Below, in pieces: positions 14,208 to 18,423 of a DNA stretch of 18,423 bases. Position 1 is the stretch's first letter, and the number at the start of each line of letters is the position of its first letter. The notes beneath the pieces were generated by a model that made no database searches, was not told where the DNA came from, and saw nothing but the letters and a program-made list of their open reading frames with translations. A program made the position numbers and the translations under genes. This DNA is from Nitrospirota bacterium (GTDB taxonomy: Bacteria; Nitrospirota; Thermodesulfovibrionia; Thermodesulfovibrionales; SM23-35), in the NCBI GenBank assembly GCA_016212245.1, contig JACRGU010000102.1, positions 1 through 18,423 of the forward strand. Reading direction: 5' to 3'.

Positions 14208-15008
14208 TTAAACAAAATTATAAGGGGGCCAGGGTCCACTATATTCAACAGATAGCCCTTTTGCCTGCATCTTTTGGTTCAAGTCCTCAATTTCTCTCTT
14301 AAAATCTTCGATCTTCTCTTCAGAGATCAAGTAGGCAGCGTTTAAAACCATTGGTTCAGGTCTTCCCGTTAACTCCTTCTCCAGAATCTTACATATGGCA
14401 GAATCTGCAGCTTGTTTTTTTAAGCTTTCAAAAGTGAAATCTACAATATTATTTAATTCCTTCTCGGCTTCTCTGGAGGTAACCTCTTTTAGCTCTTCCT
14501 CCATAAAATAGGCCATACCCTCTGGTAAAGAGGCTATTTCTTTCTCCTTTTTTCTTATTGCTTCACTTTTCTCTTTTATCTCCTGCTCAAATTTTTCTCT
14601 ATTCTTTAGATACACTTTTACACTCCACTCCTGCTTCCCTTCGATTTTCTCCAGTATGGTCTTGAATCGCTCATAATTTTCATTCAGTACCTGCTCCAAG
14701 CCCTCCTTCTCTTTAAGAACTATTCCAAATTTCATAGGAATTATGCTTGAGATTCCCTCATTTCTTTTCATCGCTTCTTCAATAACCTTTTCATGAATGA
14801 TCGCTTTTTCTTTAATCCAGCTCAAGTCTTCCCGGGCCTTTTTTTGAATTTCATCAGAGCTGAATTCCTCCAGGGAAACCTTACTCACAACTGCCTCCAA
14901 CTCGTGATAAGGAAAGATAAAAACCTCTCCCTTTCCATCAATACCTCTTGCAAGCAAAGAAGGGATACCGCTTCTTTTTCGGATGCAATAAAAATATAAA
15001 CCTTCCAT
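14208..15008 (-). CDS. gvpL: Gas vesicle protein GvpL (GvpF/L family)
   Basis: Accessory protein of the GvpF/L family, required for vesicle assembly and thought to bind GvpA. 266 residues: an N-terminal strand (GLYFYCIRK), the family core HEKVIEEAMKRNEGISSIIPMKFG, a long charged helical middle (about 110-185, probably coiled coil), and the C-terminal MVLNAAYLISEEKIEDFKREIE and GPWPPYNFV. I chose the ATG at 15008, with GGAG 5 nt upstream, over a TTG at 15032. Its position between gvpO and gvpS-gvpK and its divergence from the other F/L proteins here favour GvpL. A 192-bp palindromic element separates it from gvpO, so it may be less tightly coupled to the genes upstream. Confidence 0.9.
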   Translation of the reverse strand: MEGLYFYCIRKRSGIPSLLARGIDGKGEVFIFPYHELEAVVSKVSLEEFSSDEIQKKAREDLSWIKEKAIIHEKVIEEAMKRNEGISSIIPMKFGIVLKEKEGLEQVLNENYERFKTILEKIEGKQEWSVKVYLKNREKFEQEIKEKSEAIRKKEKEIASLPEGMAYFMEEELKEVTSREAEKELNNIVDFTFESLKKQAADSAICKILEKELTGRPEPMVLNAAYLISEEKIEDFKREIEDLNQKMQAKGLSVEYSGPWPPYNFV

Positions 15009-15065
15009 CCAGCTCCAATCTTCTATAACCAAATTTCAAATTCCAAATAACTATTTGTTATTACT

Positions 15066-15257
15066 AATACAACTTTCGCAGATGCTAGTTAATCGTCATT
15101 CCGTGCTTGACACGGAATCCAGGGTTTCCCCTGTAAAGGGGAATCCAATTCCTTTAAATTTAAATAGATCCCTGCTTTCGCAGGGACGACGTCTGGATTC
15201 CCGCTTTCGCGGGAATGACAACACCATGTTATTCATTGGTTCTGCGAAAGTTGTATT
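15066..15257. mobile_element. 192-bp MITE-like element with perfect 17-bp terminal inverted repeats
   Basis: AATACAACTTTCGCAGA (15066-15082) and its exact reverse complement TCTGCGAAAGTTGTATT (15241-15257) bound a non-coding block. Inside are at least four hairpins: ATTCCGTG/CACGGAAT (15098-15118), TTCCCC/GGGGAA (about 15125-15142), CCCTGC/GCAGGG (about 15170-15186) and ATTCCCGC/GCGGGAAT (about 15196-15216). The inner ends carry the GTCATTCC/GGAATGAC motif seen at 13052-13190. It carries no transposase gene, and I see no clear target-site duplication. It lies between gvpO and gvpL. Confidence 0.75.
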
Positions 15258-15263
15258 CCCCAT

Positions 15264-15527
15264 TTAGGCCTTTACCTCTGTCTCCATACGCTTGCGCATT
15301 GACTTTCGCTCAAAACTCAAAAGATTTCCCTCTTCATCTAAAAGAACCTCATAAGTAGCCAGGATATCCATCTGGTCAGGGATGGACTGCTTTTCCACCA
15401 TTTCAACAGATATATGCCAGCCCTTTTCATCCTTTGTAGCTTCAACGGTAGAGGAGAGCTTAAGCCCGGTCAACTTGCTTAATCCTTCCCGAGCCTGTTC
15501 AATCAATGCTCCTACGTCCTTTGCCAT
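15264..15527 (-). CDS. gvpO: Gas vesicle protein GvpO
   Basis: Small accessory gas vesicle protein of 87 residues. The GvpO pattern is clear: an N-terminal helix (AKDVGALIEQAREGLSKLTG), then GWHISVEMVEKQSIPDQMDILATYEVLLDEEGNLLSFERK across about residues 38-77, closely matching the W-E-IP-D-LA-YEV core of the family. I chose the ATG at 15527 because GGAGG lies 8 nt upstream (15536-15540), whereas a GTG at 15534-15536 would overlap it. It follows gvpG by 21 nt in the same operon. The family is best known from archaeal and actinobacterial clusters; its exact function is not settled, and in halophilic archaea it affects gvp expression. Confidence 0.92.
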   Translation of the reverse strand: MAKDVGALIEQAREGLSKLTGLKLSSTVEATKDEKGWHISVEMVEKQSIPDQMDILATYEVLLDEEGNLLSFERKSMRKRMETEVKA

Positions 15528-15548
15528 TTTTAACACCTCCTTCGATTT

Positions 15549-15776
15549 TTATTTGGCACCCATAATAGCTTCTAAGCGTGCCATTAATTCCTTTTCCTGC
15601 TTTGTATATTCCTCCTCACTGATCTCATCCAACTCAAATCTTAACTGTAGCTCCATAAGCCTTTCTCGGATATAATCCTCATCGGATAGTTCCCGCTCGG
15701 CCATTTCATGAATCTTCTTAAAAATGCCGAAAAATCCCTTCACCGGCAACAACAATAAGTCATCTATCAGAAACAA
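15549..15776 (-). CDS. gvpG: Gas vesicle protein GvpG (TTG start)
   Basis: 75-residue accessory protein of gas vesicle assembly. It matches GvpG along its whole length: an N-terminal hydrophobic/amphipathic part (FLIDDLLLLPVKGFFGIFKKIHEMAE) and a charged helical part (ERLMELQLRFELDEISEEEYTKQEKELMARLE). The start codon is TTG at 15776, supported by AAGGAGG 6 nt upstream (15782-15788) and by the family beginning at this position. In other systems GvpG interacts with GvpF and GvpL. It lies 97 nt after the upstream gvpF gene, with a hairpin between. Confidence 0.94.
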   Translation of the reverse strand: MFLIDDLLLLPVKGFFGIFKKIHEMAERELSDEDYIRERLMELQLRFELDEISEEEYTKQEKELMARLEAIMGAK

Positions 15777-15812
15777 TTTTTACCTCCTTTGACGGAAATC
15801 ATCCAACATCTT

Positions 15813-15833
15813 CCCCTCCCTTGACGGGAGGGG
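15813..15833. repeat. Hairpin CCCCTCCC/GGGAGGGG between gvpF and gvpG
   Basis: Perfect 8-bp arms around TTGAC. This motif is a common dispersed repeat. On the minus strand it is not followed by a T run, so full termination is not indicated; partial attenuation of the gvp message is possible. Confidence 0.55.
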
Positions 15834-15873
15834 ATTAGTTTATGTTACCCATTCATTTTGAGAAAAAACATAT

Positions 15874-16632
15874 TTAATATTCTCCTACATTTATTATTAA
15901 ATTAACGAAATTAAATGGCGGCAGTGTTCCGACATATTTAAATTTCACCAGATCAACATATTTATCTGAGAGCTCGTTCACTCTTATATCAAACTCTGCT
16001 TCTCTATGTTTATTAACCAAAAAGGCGGCATTCACAATCATTCTTTCACCATAGGTATTATTTATTCTCACGTCCTTACATAGAGGCATTAATGTGTGTA
16101 AAATGTTCTCTCTATATTTTTTCTTTTCTTTTTCAAGGGCTACCTCAACCATCTTGCCTATCTCCATACGCTGATGGTATGTCTTCTCTGGCGGCTCGTT
16201 GGCTATCATTTCCTTACGTATTCTGATCTCATTGTAATTAGTCAGGATATCCTTATAAATAGCCTCTTCTTTAAAAACTACCTTGAGCCCAAGCTCTTTT
16301 TTGCCACCCATCTCGTCTAAAAGTTGTCTGAATCTGATGTATTCCTTTTCCAATATTCTTTTTACCTGTTTTTCATCTTCGGCAACAGTTCCGAATCTTA
16401 CTGGCAAAACCGTATGATATTTCATCACCTCTTCAATAGCACGTTCATGGCATAATAAATTTTCTCTATTTACCTTATAGTTAAGGATCGGAGTATTGCT
16501 TACCAGTGCTCCTGTGTCTTGATAGGTTATCGTATAAAGTTCATCACCTCTACCACCAATCCCAAATGGACCAAATTTTTCCTCGTTACCAGTGGCCACT
16601 ATGCAATATATATATTTCTCCTCAGTTGACAT
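15874..16632 (-). CDS. gvpF: Gas vesicle protein GvpF (GvpF/L family)
   Basis: 252-residue GvpF/L-family protein. It begins with KYIYCIVATG, has FGPFGIGGRGDELYTI (about 20-35), the core NRENLLCHERAIEEVMKYHTVLPVRFGTV (about 55-83), a charged helical middle, RMIVNAAFLVNKHREAEFD and a C-terminal GTLPPFNFVNLIINV. GvpF is known to lie at the gas-facing surface in cyanobacteria and to be essential for assembly. The ATG at 16632 has AGGGGAT just upstream, and the previous gene ends 6 nt before it, so both are translated together. It is closely similar to the neighbour at 16639-17454, pointing to a tandem duplication. This copy has no repeat insert, which makes it a natural reference for the disrupted neighbour. 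Confidence 0.92.
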   Translation of the reverse strand: MSTEEKYIYCIVATGNEEKFGPFGIGGRGDELYTITYQDTGALVSNTPILNYKVNRENLLCHERAIEEVMKYHTVLPVRFGTVAEDEKQVKRILEKEYIRFRQLLDEMGGKKELGLKVVFKEEAIYKDILTNYNEIRIRKEMIANEPPEKTYHQRMEIGKMVEVALEKEKKKYRENILHTLMPLCKDVRINNTYGERMIVNAAFLVNKHREAEFDIRVNELSDKYVDLVKFKYVGTLPPFNFVNLIINVGEY

Positions 16633-16638
16633 TATCCC

Positions 16639-17454
16639 CTATCTCTCCCACTCTTCAGGATAAATGGTGATATTGACAAAGTTATAAGGAGGCAGGGGAC
16701 CGGCATACATAAACCTAATTCTTTTCTTATATTTATCACTCAGGTCATCCATTATATTGTCAAATTCCTTCTCTCGCCCCTTATCCACCAAAAAAGCAGC
16801 ATTCATAAACATCTCGTCACTAATAGTGTTATTAAGTTTGTAATCAAAGGCTGTTCTTTTTAATGCTTCTACTATTCTGTCTGTCTCTTTCTCCTTTTTT
16901 CTTTTCAGAGTATCTTCCACTAACTTACCCAGTTCCACCTTTGCCTGCACCCCGTTAGAAAATCCTTTTCTAACGGGGTTCTGTATATTCTCTTTCAATC
17001 TCTTAATCTCCTTATTCTCTTCTGTAATCTCCTTGAAGATGATATCCATATTTTTCCACAATCCCTTAACACCTAACTCTATTTTGTGGTCCATATCTCT
17101 CAATAAATTCTTGAATTCCCTGTGTCTTCTATCTAAGAGATTTCGTATTTCATCGGCACTCATGGCAATGGTACAAAATCTTACAGGCAGTACTATGAAT
17201 TCTTTCATCACCTCCTCAATAACTCTCTCATGGGCAAGCATATTTTCTCTACTCACCACATACCTGGTCATAGGTGAATTACTAACAACCATACTTAAAT
17301 CACCGTAACCAATGGTGGTGACCTCGTCTCCTCTACCACCAATCCCGATAGGGCCAAAATTTCTCTCCTGTTTCGTTCCGATAATGCAATAGATATATTT
17401 ACCCCACACCTTTTGCCCTATCGTTTGATTAATCATTTGATTATCATTAACCAT
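16639..17454 (-). CDS. Second GvpF paralogue with palindrome-encoded insert
   Basis: 271-residue GvpF/L-family protein similar along its length to the gene immediately downstream: KYIYCIIGTKQERNFGPIGIGGRGDE, SRENMLAHERVIEEVMKEFIVLPVRFCTI, MFMNAAFLVDKGREKEFD and AGPLPPYNFVNITIYPEEWE. Residues about 159-170 (NPVRKGFSNGVQ) are encoded by a perfect 13-bp palindrome; the sister gene lacks them. The first about 17 residues, before KYIYC, are also unusual. They are encoded inside a larger palindromic element (17401-17481), so the original start has probably been replaced. The start at 17454 has only a weak GAGA upstream, and other in-frame ATG codons (such as Met7) are possible. It precedes the other gvpF by 6 nt. 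Confidence 0.88.
   Translation of the reverse strand: MVNDNQMINQTIGQKVWGKYIYCIIGTKQERNFGPIGIGGRGDEVTTIGYGDLSMVVSNSPMTRYVVSRENMLAHERVIEEVMKEFIVLPVRFCTIAMSADEIRNLLDRRHREFKNLLRDMDHKIELGVKGLWKNMDIIFKEITEENKEIKRLKENIQNPVRKGFSNGVQAKVELGKLVEDTLKRKKEKETDRIVEALKRTAFDYKLNNTISDEMFMNAAFLVDKGREKEFDNIMDDLSDKYKKRIRFMYAGPLPPYNFVNITIYPEEWER
16950..16978. repeat. Coding palindrome CCCCGTTAGAAAA (copy 2, in a gvpF gene)
   Basis: Perfect 13-bp arms around a 3-nt loop TCC. It is translated as NPVRKGFSNGV, nearly the same peptide as the copy in rluB (11365-11393), in the same frame and orientation. Confidence 0.92.
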
Positions 17455-17481
17455 TTAAATCTCATATAAAAGGTGTGGGGT
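17401..17481. repeat. Palindromic element (ACCCCRCACC family, copy 4) spanning the start of a gvpF gene
   Basis: Perfect 14-bp arms ACCCCACACCTTTT (17401-17414) and AAAAGGTGTGGGGT (17468-17481). The start codon (17452-17454) lies between them and the left arm is translated (GQKVWGK). The 3' part of the 48-bp gap to the next gene is the right arm. Confidence 0.88.
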
Positions 17482-17502
17482 TTACCTTCTTTTTCCATAA
17501 CG

Positions 17503-18423
17503 CTACTCTCTTATCTTCACAATGATGACGTTTTGACTGAACCCCTTTTCATTAAATGAACAGGCATCCCCTTCGCCTGCTTGTTCGACAGACATGCAGT
17601 ATTCGAGAAGGATTCTATATGCCCTGTACATCTCATTGAATCGTCTTTCTGCATCCGGAACGTCTGGGTTCTTATCGGGATGGTACAATTTGGCACCGTT
17701 TCTGTAAGCTTTGATGATTTCTTCTTTTGTTGCCTTATTACTCAGAGTAAGTACCTTCCTTGCCCAGTTCACCTCTTCAAAGCTTATCTTTTTAGTCTCT
17801 ATTGTATAAAAACTATATGTTGGCAATGGTCCAACACATCTAAAATTCATTTTTCCCATGTATCTTCTGTCTAACTCTTCTACTTTCTCATCAAAATCTC
17901 TATGTTTATCTTCAGCAATGAGAAAGGCGGTATTAAAGATCATCCTGTCATCCATCAGGTCGTGCTTTCTAAAATCCAGACTGCATTCCTTCAATGCTGC
18001 CTCTATCTCAAAAGAACATCTTTCCTTTTTTTTGTCCAGGATATGCTTTATCCTGCTTCCTATCATCATCTGATCTTTAACAGGTACCCCTCCGGACTTT
18101 GACATCAGTTTTTCTTTAAGCTCTTTAATCTCCTGTTCCTCACCAATCTCTTTAATTACCGAATTTAAATCATTCCATGTCGCCACCACATCAATTTCAA
18201 TCTTGTTATTGATCTTTTTGAATATATCTTTAAACATTGCATATCCCTTAGATAAAATCTCCTTAACTTCTCCTATATTAAAGGCATAGGTGCCCAGCCT
18301 CATAGGTATGATGGTGTAAGAATCCATAATCTTCTCGATTACCTGCTGATGTCTGAGGAGGTATCTGGCAACTTGATCCTTAGGGAGAATGGCATAATTT
18401 ATAAATTGGGAATCACTTACTAC
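17503..18423 (-). CDS. GvpF/L-family protein fused to a DnaJ-type J domain (5' partial)
   Basis: The frame is open to the right edge, so the N-terminus is missing; an ATG at 18327 is internal, because upstream codons still match the family (VVSDSQFINYAILPKDQVARY aligns with VVSNSPMTRYVVSRENMLAH of the neighbour). The visible 306 residues comprise a GvpF/L domain (QQVIEKIMDSYTIIPMRLGT core, MIFNTAFLIAEDKHRDFDEK, GPLPTYSFYTIE) up to about residue 209. A J domain follows: FEEVNWARKVLTLSNKA, KEEIIKAYRNGAKLYHPDKNPD with the HPD motif, and FNEMYRAYRIL. A 30-residue tail ends in NVIIVKIRE. J domains stimulate DnaK-type Hsp70. The protein may bring Hsp70 to GvpA-binding assembly factors. It is the most upstream gvp gene visible, 48 nt before the next one. 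Confidence 0.9.
   Translation of the reverse strand, partial: VVSDSQFINYAILPKDQVARYLLRHQQVIEKIMDSYTIIPMRLGTYAFNIGEVKEILSKGYAMFKDIFKKINNKIEIDVVATWNDLNSVIKEIGEEQEIKELKEKLMSKSGGVPVKDQMMIGSRIKHILDKKKERCSFEIEAALKECSLDFRKHDLMDDRMIFNTAFLIAEDKHRDFDEKVEELDRRYMGKMNFRCVGPLPTYSFYTIETKKISFEEVNWARKVLTLSNKATKEEIIKAYRNGAKLYHPDKNPDVPDAERRFNEMYRAYRILLEYCMSVEQAGEGDACSFNEKGFSQNVIIVKIRE

Overview
This window is bacterial DNA of moderate-to-low GC with many AGA/AGG and ATA codons. It carries a leucine-type ABC transporter (liv), bioB-bioW biotin genes, an archaeal-style hexulose-phosphate synthase/isomerase pair, an AspRS of the His31 type and a gas vesicle (gvp) cluster. This mix would fit a Nitrospirota-like or deltaproteobacteria-like environmental bacterium. 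That placement is inference; there is no rRNA here to confirm it.

Layout. On the plus strand, bases 2-5727 hold livM (5' end cut off by the window), livG, livF, acyP, bioB, bioW and a lipid-kinase-family gene. On the minus strand, 5741-7841 holds an HD-domain hydrolase gene downstream of mnmA. A palindrome-filled gap and a strong promoter precede hxlA-hxlB (plus strand, 8046-9250). From 9252 to the right edge everything is on the minus strand: aspS, rluB, then the gvp cluster. Reading in its own direction the cluster runs gvpF/L-J-domain fusion (cut off by the window), two more gvpF/L genes, gvpG, gvpO, gvpL, a gvpS-gvpK fusion, a small Cys-rich gene, gvpJ and an unrecognised 235-aa gene.

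The gvp order F-G-L-S-K-J matches the order I recall for the Bacillus megaterium cluster, with O inserted. Two genes are fused in ways I find unusual. One GvpF/L paralogue carries a C-terminal DnaJ-type J domain with an HPD motif, which suggests Hsp70 is recruited to vesicle assembly. GvpS and GvpK are one polypeptide, and a copy of a dispersed palindrome lies in the linker between them. The major shell protein GvpA and the ATPase GvpN are not in the window and may lie beyond the right edge.

The most striking genome-level signal is repetitive DNA written into reading frames. Tandem heptanucleotide arrays sit inside livM, livF, bioW, the lipid kinase gene, mnmA and aspS. Perfect palindromes sit inside rluB, two gvp genes and the lipid kinase gene. 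All frames stay open, so the proteins carry extra loops. Other palindromes and a 192-bp MITE-like element with perfect 17-bp terminal inverted repeats fill the gaps between genes.

Regulatory sites: a candidate BirA operator overlaps the -35 of bioB. acyP, bioB and hxlA each have a promoter-like sequence whose predicted start of transcription falls 0-3 nt from the start codon, which suggests leaderless mRNAs. No stretch over 300 bases lacks a gene.
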